In this document: positions 17,933 through 26,929 of the stretch, in pieces
Layout: each line of letters begins with the position of its first letter
Numbering within the stretch: position 1 is the first letter of the stretch
Origin: JBJELF01 sp051879015
GTDB taxonomy: Bacteria; Bacillota; Clostridia; Lachnospirales; Lachnospiraceae
DNA: 64,000 bases
Direction: 5' to 3'
Assembly: GCA_051879015.1 (NCBI GenBank)
Contig: JBJELF010000046.1
Span: forward strand, 1-64,000
Made by a program: the position numbers and the translations under genes
The notes under the pieces: generated by a model
The model's database searches: none
Told to the model about the DNA's origin: nothing
Seen by the model: the letters and a program-made list of their open reading frames with translations, nothing else

Positions 17933-18811
17933 TCATTTCATGGTGTTGGTGAGACTGCCGATACCTTCTATGCGGCACTCTACCACATCGCCAGACTTTA
18001 AAAATTTTGGAGGCTGAAAGCCCATGCCCACGCCAGCTGGAGTGCCTGTGGAGATAATGGTGCCAGGCTTTAAGGTCATACCTTGAGAAAGCTCGCTGAT
18101 GATGTAGTCAATATCAAAAATTAATAATTCTGTGTTGCCGTTTTGGCGCAGCTCACCATTTACATAAGACTGGATACTGAGTTTAGGGGGATAAGAAATT
18201 TCATCTGCGGTTACAATCCAAGGACCGATAGGGGTAAAATTGTCCAAGCTTTTTCCAAAATACCACTGTTTATGGCGGGTTTGAATGTCTCTGGCGCTGA
18301 TGTCATTTAAGATGGTATATCCAAAAATATAATCTTTCGCATTTTCTTTTGATACATGAGAGCAGGTTTTGCCGATGACTACGGCGAGCTCTGCCTCATA
18401 GTCCAAGCACTCTAAGATATCAAAATGACCATCTACGAAACCTCCATCGGGTACTGCTTCATTGACACGTTTGGAAAAATAGACTGGAAATGGGCGCTCG
18501 CCTCCGAAAGCCTCCTGCTTGTAGCGTGCGGACTCAACCGCGTGAGCCATGTAATTAATGCCGAGACAAATGATGTCCTGTTTGGGTTCAGGGATGGGTG
18601 ACTGCAGTTGTACATCTTCTAAGGTCATAGTCCCTTCCGTGAGAGATAATTGTTTTAGTTCATGGAGTTCTTCCTCTGTAATGGAGTCAAGCAGGGCATT
18701 CATGGTAGGATAAACAAGACCAGCCTTGGAGATAGGATGTATCGTTGCTTCTGTGGAGGACAAAATACCTACACAGGATTGGTTATGATCTAAGTAAGTA
18801 ATAAATTTCAT
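17933..18811 (-). CDS. Fumarylacetoacetate hydrolase family protein
   Basis: A 292-residue FAH-fold enzyme. These cytosolic, Mg/Mn-dependent enzymes hydrolyse or decarboxylate acyl-pyruvates and related diketo acids. Family motifs are visible: CLGINYMAHA, the metal-ligand segment LDYEAELAVVIGK, NDISARDIQTRHKQWYFGKS and the closing ISTGTPAGVGMG. ATG 18811 (MKFITYLDH) matches family N termini; a longer start at 18838 adds nine unrelated residues, and neither has a good ribosome site. The substrate is unknown, with no aromatic degradation genes around. Confidence 0.87.
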   Translation of the reverse strand: MKFITYLDHNQSCVGILSSTEATIHPISKAGLVYPTMNALLDSITEEELHELKQLSLTEGTMTLEDVQLQSPIPEPKQDIICLGINYMAHAVESARYKQEAFGGERPFPVYFSKRVNEAVPDGGFVDGHFDILECLDYEAELAVVIGKTCSHVSKENAKDYIFGYTILNDISARDIQTRHKQWYFGKSLDNFTPIGPWIVTADEISYPPKLSIQSYVNGELRQNGNTELLIFDIDYIISELSQGMTLKPGTIISTGTPAGVGMGFQPPKFLKSGDVVECRIEGIGSLTNTMK

Positions 18812-19361
18812 AAATTTTATTTTGGCGCAAAAACCCATTGCTATAAGGCGGTGGGAGGGGCACCATGTTCCTTTCTAATATAGTTTATAAAATATTAGCC
18901 GTAAAACCACACAGCTTTACGGTGTATGGATACACGGCGTCCACTAAGGGAAATACTCTACCTTACGCTAGGTGATGCGTACTATACTGTACTGTTGCCA
19001 TACAGTTATTCCGTACTCAACTCGACAAAGTAAATTTAAAGGGAGTTGGTTACAAGGTAGTTCATACCTATTGTAATGGAAAATATAGGATTTGTCGAGA
19101 AAAATCTGAATTTTATTATTCAGCGGACAGCAGTATTTTTGATTCTGTGAACGATAAATCGCAGCATTAAATAATGCTTGCGATTTATCAGCAAATTCGC
19201 TATAATAAAGACAGTTTTCAGCGATACAGCCAACAATATCGAGAGGTATTCTGCTTGGAACTGTTCAGCTGGCTGAGTTGTCAGATTCTAATGCGAAGCT
19301 ATCTAGCTGCAAGTTTTTACAGTTATTTATGCTGCCTGCTTGCGGTGGAATGGAGATTGAT
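18812..19361. other. 550-bp intergenic region between FAH gene and murI
   Basis: No supported gene. It contains a CCGTAAA/TTTACGG hairpin near 18900-18923, a 25-bp stretch (18940-18964) that recurs inverted at 37659-37683, a CGACAAA..TTTGTCG pairing, the palindrome at 19153 and the murI promoter. A short open frame at 19174 lacks a ribosome site. Confidence 0.6.
19153..19206 (+). promoter_or_regulatory. murI promoter overlapped by a palindrome
   Basis: TTGCGA (19178-19183) and TATAAT (19201-19206) with a 17-bp spacer form a sigma-A promoter. An 18-bp inverted repeat (GATAAATCGC..GCATTA at 19153-19169 against 19172-19189) covers the -35 box, so it could be an operator. Confidence 0.65.
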
Positions 19362-20141
19362 ATGAAAATTGGATTTTTTGATTCGGGTATTGGAGGGCTT
19401 TCTGTCTTACATCAAGCTTTGCAGGTGCTTCCCCGAGAAGATTATATTTTTTATGCCGATACTAATCATGTACCTTATGGAGAAAAGACAAATGCTCAGA
19501 TTGTTGAGTACACAAATCAAGCGTTTGATTTTTTGTGCTCTCATGGCGCTAAGGTTATTGTGATTGCCTGTAACACAGCCACTAGTGTTGCAGCTCCTCT
19601 GATGAGGCAAAAATATGATCTTCCTATTATCGGCATGGAGCCGGCGGTACGTTTAGCTTTCAAAACACCCAAACATAAGCGTATCCTAGTGACTGCTACT
19701 CCGGTAACAATACGGGAAGAAAAGCTGCGTCATTTAGTAGAGCAAGTGGACGCTAACAAAGAGGTGGACTTATTGGCTCTGCCTGGATTGGTTCATTTTG
19801 CAGAATGTCAGAAATTTGATACGCCAGAGGTGTATCAATATTTGAGGGAGCAGCTAAGTCCTTATCAGCTAGAGCAATTTTCATCTCTGGTTCTTGGCTG
19901 TACCCATTTTAATTATTTTAAAAATGTATTTCATGATATCATGCCGAATGGCATAAATTATATCGATGGCTGCGGCGGAACTGTACGTCAGTTGTGGAAA
20001 ATTTTAGAAGAAAAGAATTTATTGGAAAATAATACAGGAAAAGTAGATTACTATTTTTCGGGAGAACCAGCTAATGAATCTCAGCTTCGATTGATTCAGA
20101 CTCTGCACACACGTTTGGAAGCAGTGCAGTATCTGCATTAA
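19362..20141 (+). CDS. murI: Glutamate racemase
   Basis: A 259-residue cofactor-independent racemase that supplies D-glutamate for peptidoglycan. The two catalytic Cys are in VIACNTATSVA and LVLGCTHFNYF; the N-terminal FFDSGIGGLSVL and YADTNHVPYG are family signatures. ATG 19362 is preferred because GGAG lies 6 nt upstream and the product starts exactly at MKIGFFDSGIGG; the open frame extends back to 19278 without support. It has its own promoter at 19178. Confidence 0.95.
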   Translation: MKIGFFDSGIGGLSVLHQALQVLPREDYIFYADTNHVPYGEKTNAQIVEYTNQAFDFLCSHGAKVIVIACNTATSVAAPLMRQKYDLPIIGMEPAVRLAFKTPKHKRILVTATPVTIREEKLRHLVEQVDANKEVDLLALPGLVHFAECQKFDTPEVYQYLREQLSPYQLEQFSSLVLGCTHFNYFKNVFHDIMPNGINYIDGCGGTVRQLWKILEEKNLLENNTGKVDYYFSGEPANESQLRLIQTLHTRLEAVQYLH

Positions 20142-20250
20142 ATAATATTTGGTTGTATATAGATATCTATGATACTGTTCAACAGTAAAAAAGTTGCGAA
20201 ACAAGCTTGCTGGTTTGCTGTTGAATGAATTTGGCGTTTTAGATTTAAAT

Positions 20251-20288
20251 GATGTTGCGGTCAAAAGGTATTTTACCCTTAACATCAT
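20251..20288 (+). repeat. Short palindromic dispersed repeat, copy at 20251
   Basis: GATGTTGCGGTCAAAAGG followed by TATTTTACCCTTAACATC: the same short palindrome as at 515 and 7686, here between murI and the PH-domain gene. Confidence 0.7.
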
Positions 20289-20364
20289 AAAAAAAGATAA
20301 CAAAATATATTGGATAAATTAGGCAGATAATTATGTTTCATTCTTTAAATAGGAGGGTCAGCAC

Positions 20365-20790
20365 ATGGCAAAAAAACAATCACCCAAGCAGGAAATTCTT
20401 TGGAAGGACCGAAAACATCATCTATGGTTTCCCTTTAGCTTCACAAAGTACTACATTAAAAATGATCGTCTTTATCAGGAGGTTGGATTTCTGAATACCC
20501 GATATGACGAGACATTGTTGTATCGTATCATCGACCTGCGTTTAGAGCGTACTTTGGCGCAGAAAATTTTCGGTACTGGAACCATTAAACTTTTTACAAA
20601 GGCAGATTCGGAGCAGGAAATTTATCTGGTTAATATCAAACGACCATTAGAAGTCAAGGATTTGCTTTCCAATGAAATTGAGAAGTTTCGCCATCAGAAA
20701 AATATTGTTGGGCGAGAATTTTACTCCACCAACTTTCATTCCGATGGACGAATGGACTATGATGAGTTTTCGGATGATGATAATGTGTAA
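20365..20790 (+). CDS. PH-domain (YdbS/DUF304-like) protein
   Basis: A 141-residue protein with a bacterial PH-like fold, recognised by the string WFPFSFTKYYIKNDRLYQEVGFLNTRYDE and the later TIKLFTKADSEQEIYL (bPH2/DUF304 pattern; described in two parts because the match is spread over the chain). Unlike membrane-bound YdbS proteins it has no transmembrane segment. The C terminus is very acidic (DEFSDDDN). Partners and role are unknown. A GGAGGG site precedes ATG 20365, and the gene ends at a bidirectional terminator. Confidence 0.72.
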   Translation: MAKKQSPKQEILWKDRKHHLWFPFSFTKYYIKNDRLYQEVGFLNTRYDETLLYRIIDLRLERTLAQKIFGTGTIKLFTKADSEQEIYLVNIKRPLEVKDLLSNEIEKFRHQKNIVGREFYSTNFHSDGRMDYDEFSDDDNV

Positions 20791-20814
20791 GATTATCGAT
20801 GTGAGTATGTACAT

Positions 20815-20850
20815 ACAGAAAAAGCGGTTCAGTTGAACCGCTTTTTCTGT
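20815..20850. terminator. Bidirectional terminator
   Basis: A perfect 36-bp palindrome, ACAGAAAAAGCGGTTCA with GT centre, with T/A runs on both sides, between the convergent PH and SDR genes. Confidence 0.93.
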
Positions 20851-20886
20851 ATGTCATTAACTTTTGATGGTCAAATGATTTTAAAA

Positions 20887-21687
20887 TCAGCCTGGCTGTT
20901 TTCCAATATAAGCCAAGATACCGCCATCTACATAAAGGATATGTCCATTTACGAAGTTGGAAGCATCAGATGCTAAGAATACAGCTGGACCCTGAAGGTC
21001 TTCTGGAGTTCCCCAGCGAGCCTGTGGAGTTTTTGCAATGATAAACTGATCGAATGGATGTCTGGAACCATCTGGCTGAATCTCACGAAGAGGTGCTGTC
21101 TGTGGAGTAGCGATGTAACCAGGTCCAATACCATTACACTGAATGTTATACTGACCATACTCAGAGCAAATATTCTTGGTGAGCATCTTTAAGCCACCTT
21201 TTGCAGCTGCATATGCAGATACTGTTTCACGACCTAACTCAGACATCATAGAACAGATGTTGATAATTTTTCCATGACCCTTCTTAATCATACCTGGAAT
21301 AACTGCCTTGGACATGATAAATGGTCCGTTCAAATCGATATCGATAACCTGTCTAAACTGTGCAGCTGTCATCTCGCACATAGGAATTCTCTTAATAATA
21401 CCGGCATTATTAACTAAAATGTCGATTACGCCAACTTCTTCTTCAATCTTAGCAATCATCTCTGTAACGGCTTCTTCATTGGTGACATCGCATACATAGC
21501 CATGAGCTTTAATACCAGCAGCCTCGTATGCAGCCATACCCTTGTCAACAAACTCCTGCTTGATATCATTGAATACGATAGTAGCACCACAAGCGGCGTA
21601 AGCACTTGCAATACCAAAACCAATACCATAGGAAGCGCCTGTGATTAAGGCAATTTTACCTTCCAAGGAAAAACTATTTAAATTCAT
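20887..21687 (-). CDS. Short-chain dehydrogenase, gluconate 5-dehydrogenase type
   Basis: A 266-residue classical SDR. The NAD(P) motif is TGASYGIGFGIA near 17-28, NNAG follows the fourth strand, and the catalytic set is Ser (ICSMMSEL), Tyr and Lys in YAAAKGG. The sequence resembles gluconate 5-dehydrogenase/IdnO enzymes, which interconvert 5-keto-D-gluconate and D-gluconate; this is family inference and related SDRs act on other sugars acids. ATG 21687 has AGGAGGG upstream, while the longer frame to 21723 includes that site. It diverges from the DAHP synthase gene, sharing a palindromic region. Confidence 0.87.
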   Translation of the reverse strand: MNLNSFSLEGKIALITGASYGIGFGIASAYAACGATIVFNDIKQEFVDKGMAAYEAAGIKAHGYVCDVTNEEAVTEMIAKIEEEVGVIDILVNNAGIIKRIPMCEMTAAQFRQVIDIDLNGPFIMSKAVIPGMIKKGHGKIINICSMMSELGRETVSAYAAAKGGLKMLTKNICSEYGQYNIQCNGIGPGYIATPQTAPLREIQPDGSRHPFDQFIIAKTPQARWGTPEDLQGPAVFLASDASNFVNGHILYVDGGILAYIGKQPG

Positions 21688-21818
21688 TGAATTACCCTCC
21701 TTTTGTTTTACGGTGTCCCGCATTTAAACTAATTATAACATATATTTTTCTAAATTGCATTAACAATTTCAATTTTTTTCGCTATATTTAACAATTTTTT
21801 ATTGAATAGAAAGGAGCA

Positions 21819-21855
21819 TTTGTAAAATATTTCATAATATGAAATATTTTACAAA
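21819..21855. promoter_or_regulatory. 37-bp perfect palindrome between divergent SDR and aroF genes
   Basis: Arms TTTGTAAAATATTTCAT and ATGAAATATTTTACAAA flank AAT. It lies 12 bp upstream of the aroF -35 box. There is no GC stem and no T run, so an operator is likelier than a terminator. The SDR gene has a TATAAT (minus strand) near 21732-21737. Confidence 0.6.
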
Positions 21856-21867
21856 CAAAAAATCCAC

Positions 21868-21896
21868 TTGACATTGTAGCTTTAAAGCGTTAAACT
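21868..21896 (+). promoter_or_regulatory. DAHP synthase promoter
   Basis: TTGACA at 21868-21873 and TAAACT at 21891-21896 with a 17-bp spacer. Confidence 0.82.
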
Positions 21897-21931
21897 ATAT
21901 AAATATGTGCATGATATATGGAGGAAAAATT

Positions 21932-22960
21932 ATGAGTTTCAAGTTTAATACAAAACTTCCAATTCCAAAGGAAGTAAAAGCACAATATCCTATGACTGCT
22001 AAGCTGCGCGAGATAAAAGCACAGAGAGATGAAGAAATTAAAAACATTTTTACTGGAAAAGATGACCGTTTCTTAGCGGTTATTGGACCATGTTCTGCAG
22101 ATAATGAAGTCGCTGTACTGGACTATGTGCATCGTTTGGCTAAAGTTCAGGAAAAAATAAAAGATAAAGTGTTGATTATCCCACGTATCTATACCAATAA
22201 GCCACGTACTACTGGAGAGGGCTACAAGGGAATGCTGCATCAGCCAGATCCAGAGCAAAAAAGTGATTTGTTTCATGGTGTAGTGGCTATTCGCAAAATG
22301 CATATTCATGTAGTGGAAGATACTGGATTGACTACCGCTGATGAAATGTTATATCCAGAAAATCATTGGTATTTGGATGATGTTCTGTCATATGTGGCAG
22401 TGGGCGCACGTTCCGTAGAGGATCAGCAGCATCGTCTGACAGCCAGCGGTATTAATGTACCTGTTGGTATGAAAAATCCAACCAGTGGTGATTTGAGTGT
22501 TATGTTTAATTCCGTGCGAGCAGCGCAGGCATCTCATAATTTTATTTACCGTGGATGGGACATTGATACCAGTGGAAATGAGTTGGCTCATGTAATTCTG
22601 CGTGGTGCAGTCAACCAGTATGGGCAGACGATTCCTAATTATCATTATGAGAATTTGAGAGAGGTGTACGAGACCTATCAGAAGAGAAATCTGCTTAATC
22701 CAGCAGTTATCATTGATACCAATCACAGCAATTCTGGAAAGAAGCATGAGGAACAGATTCGTATCGTACATGAAATTCTTCATAACAGACGTTATTCCAG
22801 TGATATTAAGGAAATTGTCAAAGGAGTTATGGTGGAGAGTTACATTGAAGGTGGCTGCCAAAAGATTGGAAATGGTGTATATGGACAATCAATTACAGAC
22901 CCATGTCTGTCATGGCCTGATACGGAGCGATTACTTTTGGAGATGGCTGAGGCATTATAA
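21932..22960 (+). CDS. aroF: 3-deoxy-7-phosphoheptulonate synthase (type I DAHP synthase)
   Basis: A 342-residue AroF/G/H-type enzyme. It condenses phosphoenolpyruvate and erythrose 4-phosphate as the first step of the shikimate pathway. Motifs seen: VIGPCSADN, PRIYTNKPRTTGEGYKG, VGARSVEDQQHR, GMKNPTSGD and DTNHSNSGKKHEEQ, all near the PEP and metal sites. Feedback specificity (Phe, Tyr or Trp) cannot be told by eye, so the symbol is generic. ATG 21932 has GGAGG at 21920-21924; the frame back to 21905 has none. It stands alone, ending in a strong palindromic repeat. Confidence 0.92.
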   Translation: MSFKFNTKLPIPKEVKAQYPMTAKLREIKAQRDEEIKNIFTGKDDRFLAVIGPCSADNEVAVLDYVHRLAKVQEKIKDKVLIIPRIYTNKPRTTGEGYKGMLHQPDPEQKSDLFHGVVAIRKMHIHVVEDTGLTTADEMLYPENHWYLDDVLSYVAVGARSVEDQQHRLTASGINVPVGMKNPTSGDLSVMFNSVRAAQASHNFIYRGWDIDTSGNELAHVILRGAVNQYGQTIPNYHYENLREVYETYQKRNLLNPAVIIDTNHSNSGKKHEEQIRIVHEILHNRRYSSDIKEIVKGVMVESYIEGGCQKIGNGVYGQSITDPCLSWPDTERLLLEMAEAL

Positions 22961-22963
22961 TAT

Positions 22964-23025
22964 GATACCAGGGTCCCAAAGTCATACCTGTCATGCTTGC
23001 ATGAACAGGTATGACTTTGGGACCC
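22964..23025. repeat. Palindromic dispersed repeat after aroF, long form
   Basis: GATACCAGGGTCCCAAAG begins a 21-bp perfect stem (22971-22991 against 23005-23025) with a loop TCATGCTTGCATGA-like centre. It may terminate both convergent genes. Its ends match the 7805 and 37586 copies. Confidence 0.75.
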
Positions 23026-23061
23026 GTTTAACTAAAATTTTTCATTAAATGTACTTCTTCC

Positions 23062-24969
23062 TCATCGGATCCAGCTGCTGTTAAAGTAGGGATCGTTGAG
23101 CGGCAAATTTTGTTCTTTTACAAATTGACTATATTCTTTGCTATATTTCTGATTAACTTCTTCTACCCAATCGTAGGTGGAAATGGCATCGGCAAAAGGT
23201 GTCATTACGATGCGCATCCCTTTTTCTTTTTGAATCCATTGACATAGTGATATAAACCAAAATGGTCCCTTAAAAGATGGTGACTCATCTAAAAGAGCTT
23301 TTGACAGGGCAAAGCAGTTTGGAAAGGCAGCACTTGTGTTTCGATACCACATGGTATGTCCAAAATAGCTTTTAGCATAAAGCTGAAACTGGCGATTGAA
23401 AGACACGGGTGAGTTTTGCTGCAGAAAGACACCTTCTGATAAGATAGTTCCTTTACTATTGAGCAATCTTGGAACAGCAATGCCGATCGCTGGATTTGCC
23501 AACCAACCTGTCAACTCATCCACAAATTCATCTGGATTTTTGGGTATGGTGTTGGTGTAGGCAAATAAAATATGAGAACTGTCTGTATTGAGAGCAATTT
23601 CCTTCAGGTAAGTTGGAATCTCCTCGGGCGAGTGAAATAGAATGGTTTTTGTGCCAGAGGGAAGTTCCTGCAGATGAGATTGACGGTTAGACAACAAAAT
23701 CAGCTGGTAGGGAATTTTTGATTGCTCTAGAGCTTTTACCCAAGATGGAATCACCTGCTCTAGTTTAATAGAGGGGTCATTGTCAGTCAGGACACAGGCT
23801 AGTTTATTAGGTTTTTGACACCATTTAATATGGAATACCTGACTGTCAATTTTTGCAGATTCTACAAGGGCAGGAAGATTAGCTCGGTTAAAATGCTCCT
23901 GCAGCAGGGTCTTGTACTCTAAGGTGGAATTTTGTGGAGTAGCAGCAGTACGCTCAAAAACTTGTTGTCTCCAGTGGTAGAGTACCTGCGGAATGTGAGC
24001 TACCTGATAGGAATCTTCAATTAGTTTAAGATAAGAAATTGTCTGATTTTCCCAACCACCGATTTTTTTTAGTACCGTTGTCCGAAACACAGAGATTCGA
24101 GCAAGACAGTCAGCTGAGTAAAGAATTTCTGGTGACCAGTCAGGTTTGGAGAGCACACTCTCAGTGGTGACGCCGAAGGAGTCAGATAAATCATAATCCG
24201 AGTAAATGAAATCATAGGATTGATTTTTGTTTAAGGTTTGTACAATACACTCTAGAGCATGAACTTCAAGTACAGCATTGGCTTCCAGCGGAATACAGAA
24301 ATCTCCTGTGGCTCTGGACAAGAGGGTGTTGTGTACATCATCAGAGTTGGTTTGATTTGGAAATTTATGGTATTCTACCTTGCGTTCGCCTCGCTCTGTG
24401 TTGAGAGGAATGCTGTGGCGTACTTCATTACTTTCGCTACAATCAGCGACTAAAAGCTCCCAATTGGGATAAGTTTGATATAAAATGCTGTCAAACATAT
24501 CAGATAGAGGAGCTGCCTCCTTTTGGTAGATGGAGACAATAATAGAAATTTTGGGCAGATAATGATAACGCTTTTCAAAGTCTTTTTGGCGGCTGGTGGT
24601 CTTTCGTATACCCAATAGAGATTTTAATTCAGAATTTTTGGCGCGGCTGATACTATGATTGTCGATGATCTCATGAACTGTGAAAGGAATTTTTTTGAGC
24701 GTCTTGCCGGCAATTAAATAAAGTATGTAATCTTCCTCCTCAGAGGGAGCAAAACGAATCATAAATCCATAATTTCCTTCTATCTGCTTGGGAAAATAAA
24801 AATTACGCACATCAAAGCGTTCTATTCGCAAGATATGAGCTGGATAAAAACATCCGCTTTTTCCATAAATCATTAGATTGGTCAAGTCGGATTCCTTTCT
24901 GCCGACGAGCCAACCTTCTAAATAAATATACCCATTGTGGGTATAGGCTTTTTCTATATTATAATTCAC
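23062..24969 (-). CDS. Glycosyltransferase family 2 protein
   Basis: A 635-residue protein. After an N-terminal beta-rich region (about 1-120) comes a GT-A domain with ISIIVSIYQKEAAPLSDMFD, TYPNWELLVADCSESNE and the DxD-like YDFIYSDYDLSD, then WSPEILYSADCL. The C-terminal third resembles a second GT2-like domain (PYQLILLSNRQSHLQ, ILFAYTNTIPKNPDEF) without a clear DxD. Such double proteins in Clostridia build cell-surface polysaccharides. There are no membrane segments and no polysaccharide cluster around it. The start is probably GTG 24969, with AGGAGGT just upstream; the longer frame to 25005 overlaps that site. Confidence 0.78.
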   Translation of the reverse strand: MNYNIEKAYTHNGYIYLEGWLVGRKESDLTNLMIYGKSGCFYPAHILRIERFDVRNFYFPKQIEGNYGFMIRFAPSEEEDYILYLIAGKTLKKIPFTVHEIIDNHSISRAKNSELKSLLGIRKTTSRQKDFEKRYHYLPKISIIVSIYQKEAAPLSDMFDSILYQTYPNWELLVADCSESNEVRHSIPLNTERGERKVEYHKFPNQTNSDDVHNTLLSRATGDFCIPLEANAVLEVHALECIVQTLNKNQSYDFIYSDYDLSDSFGVTTESVLSKPDWSPEILYSADCLARISVFRTTVLKKIGGWENQTISYLKLIEDSYQVAHIPQVLYHWRQQVFERTAATPQNSTLEYKTLLQEHFNRANLPALVESAKIDSQVFHIKWCQKPNKLACVLTDNDPSIKLEQVIPSWVKALEQSKIPYQLILLSNRQSHLQELPSGTKTILFHSPEEIPTYLKEIALNTDSSHILFAYTNTIPKNPDEFVDELTGWLANPAIGIAVPRLLNSKGTILSEGVFLQQNSPVSFNRQFQLYAKSYFGHTMWYRNTSAAFPNCFALSKALLDESPSFKGPFWFISLCQWIQKEKGMRIVMTPFADAISTYDWVEEVNQKYSKEYSQFVKEQNLPLNDPYFNSSWIR

Positions 24970-25153
24970 TGTGACCTCCTTCGCTTTTGTAACAGCATTT
25001 ATCAAGAGTGTATTTCCGTTTGTCTTATCATCAAATCATTGTCAGTATCGTAAAACACACAATTTCGACTAAATAGTTACATAATCTTTTTTTATTTTAA
25101 TGGCAACAATTTACAATGTCAATAATGCAAATGGAATTTGTTATAGTTTTGGG

Positions 25154-25182
25154 TTGGTCATTTTTCAGAATTATGCTATACT
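25154..25182 (+). promoter_or_regulatory. recN promoter
   Basis: TTGGTC at 25154-25159 and TATACT at 25177-25182 with a 17-bp spacer. Confidence 0.7.
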
Positions 25183-25237
25183 TGAGAAGATTAGATATTA
25201 ATTATTCGGTCAGCAAGATATTGTTTGGGAGGGCTTT

Positions 25238-26926
25238 ATGCTTTTAAATATTCATTTAAAAAATTTAGCATTGATTGATGAGGCAGATATCTCATTGGAA
25301 GATGGCTTAAATATTTTGTCAGGAGAGACAGGAGCTGGTAAATCTGTTATTATCGGCTCTATAAACATGGCCTTAGGTGGAAAGGTTTCTAAAGATTTTA
25401 TAGGAAATTATGGGGATTATGGTTTGGCAGAACTGCTTTTTGATGCCAATCAGCCAGCATTGTTGGAAAAAATGCAGGAAATGGGAATTCCTGCAGAGGA
25501 TAATCAACTTATTTTGTCGAGAAAGTTGACTAGCACGAGAAGTATTTGCCGTGCAAATGGTGTGACTGTGACAACTGCAAGATTGAAGGATCTAGCTCCT
25601 TATCTGTTGGATGTGTACGGACAAAATGAGCATCAGTCTCTCTCCAATCCAGCGAAGCATTTGGAAATATTAGATGAATTTTCAAAAGAAAAGTTGGGTA
25701 AGCTAAAAGCAGAAGTGGGAGAGAAATTCCGCATTTATCAGAAAAAACAGAAGGAATTGGCCAGTTTTTCTATGAATGAAGAGGAACGTCTGCGCACGTT
25801 GTCTTTTTTGGAGTATGAGATAAATGAAATCGACAGCGCACGTCTTGTTGAGGGAGAAGAAGAAGAATTGACGGTTGCCTATAAGAAATTGGTGCATATG
25901 CAGCAGATTATGGAGGGAATTAGTGAGATTCAGCAGTTAACTTCGGGAGATGGAGGAATGTCAGATGCTATCGGGCAGGCATTGCGTGTAATTGGATCAT
26001 TGACTTCTTTTGATTCGAAATTAGAGCAGCTGCAAAGTCAAATGTTGGATTTGGAATCCATGATTTCCGATATGAATTATGCAATAGAGGATTATGTCTC
26101 GGACATTGAGCTGGATGAGAGTGCATTGCAGGAAATTCAGGAGCGATTGGATTTGATTCACAGTATGAAAATGAAATATGGAAACAGTGTATCACTGATT
26201 CTGGAGTATCGTGCAAATCGTCATAAGGAATATCAGCGTCTTACTCAGTATGAAGAAAATCGTGAGAGATGCAAGAATGAGCTGGAAAAATTGGAGAAAG
26301 AGTTGAGGGCGGTCTGTAAGAACTTGTCTAAAATTCGCAGGCAGGAGGGTGAGAGGCTTGCAAAGCTTTTGAAAGATTCTCTGATGGAATTGAATTTCTT
26401 GGATGTTCAGTTTGAAGTTAGAGTCACTTCTATTAAATCTTTTACGATATCAGGCATGGATGAGGTGGAATTTATGATTTCTACAAATCCTGGTGAGACA
26501 CTGCGTCCTATTCGCGAGGTGGCATCGGGCGGTGAGATGTCCCGTATTATGTTGGCTATTAAGACAGTGTTAGCTGATACAGATGAGATTGAGACATTGA
26601 TTTTTGACGAAATTGACACGGGTATTAGTGGACGCACAGCACAGAAGGTATCCGAAAAATTGGCAGTTATGGGAAAGAATCATCAGGTCATCTGCATTAG
26701 TCATTTGCCTCAGATTGTCTCCATGGCCGATTACCATTTATTAATTGAGAAGGGCGTTAAGGAAAATCATACCTTAACCAGCGTTTTCCCATTAAGTAAA
26801 GAGGAGAGTGTGCGTGAACTCGCACGACTGTTAGGAGGCAGTGAGATTACAGAAAATACCTTAAAAAATGCAGAGGAAATGAAACGAATGGCAGAGCAGA
26901 AAAAGAATGTGGTTAGAGGTAAATAA
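25238..26926 (+). CDS. recN: DNA repair protein RecN
   Basis: A 562-residue SMC-like ATPase that gathers broken DNA ends for recombinational repair. Walker A GETGAGKS is at 29-36, long coiled coils occupy the middle, and the C-terminal head holds VASGGEMSRIMLAIK (signature) and TLIFDEIDTGISGRTA (Walker B and D loop). Length is typical. It starts at ATG 25238 after a GGGAGGG site. ygiQ begins 3 nt after its stop, then rlmH overlaps ygiQ, so the three form a tight operon. Confidence 0.95.
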   Translation: MLLNIHLKNLALIDEADISLEDGLNILSGETGAGKSVIIGSINMALGGKVSKDFIGNYGDYGLAELLFDANQPALLEKMQEMGIPAEDNQLILSRKLTSTRSICRANGVTVTTARLKDLAPYLLDVYGQNEHQSLSNPAKHLEILDEFSKEKLGKLKAEVGEKFRIYQKKQKELASFSMNEEERLRTLSFLEYEINEIDSARLVEGEEEELTVAYKKLVHMQQIMEGISEIQQLTSGDGGMSDAIGQALRVIGSLTSFDSKLEQLQSQMLDLESMISDMNYAIEDYVSDIELDESALQEIQERLDLIHSMKMKYGNSVSLILEYRANRHKEYQRLTQYEENRERCKNELEKLEKELRAVCKNLSKIRRQEGERLAKLLKDSLMELNFLDVQFEVRVTSIKSFTISGMDEVEFMISTNPGETLRPIREVASGGEMSRIMLAIKTVLADTDEIETLIFDEIDTGISGRTAQKVSEKLAVMGKNHQVICISHLPQIVSMADYHLLIEKGVKENHTLTSVFPLSKEESVRELARLLGGSEITENTLKNAEEMKRMAEQKKNVVRGK

Positions 26927-26929
26927 TTT

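Noticed and set aside
19174..19365. 63-aa open frame before murI
   Set aside because: No ribosome site and overlaps the promoter and murI start.
21819..21855. Terminator reading of the palindrome
   Set aside because: Stem is AT-rich and lacks a following T run.
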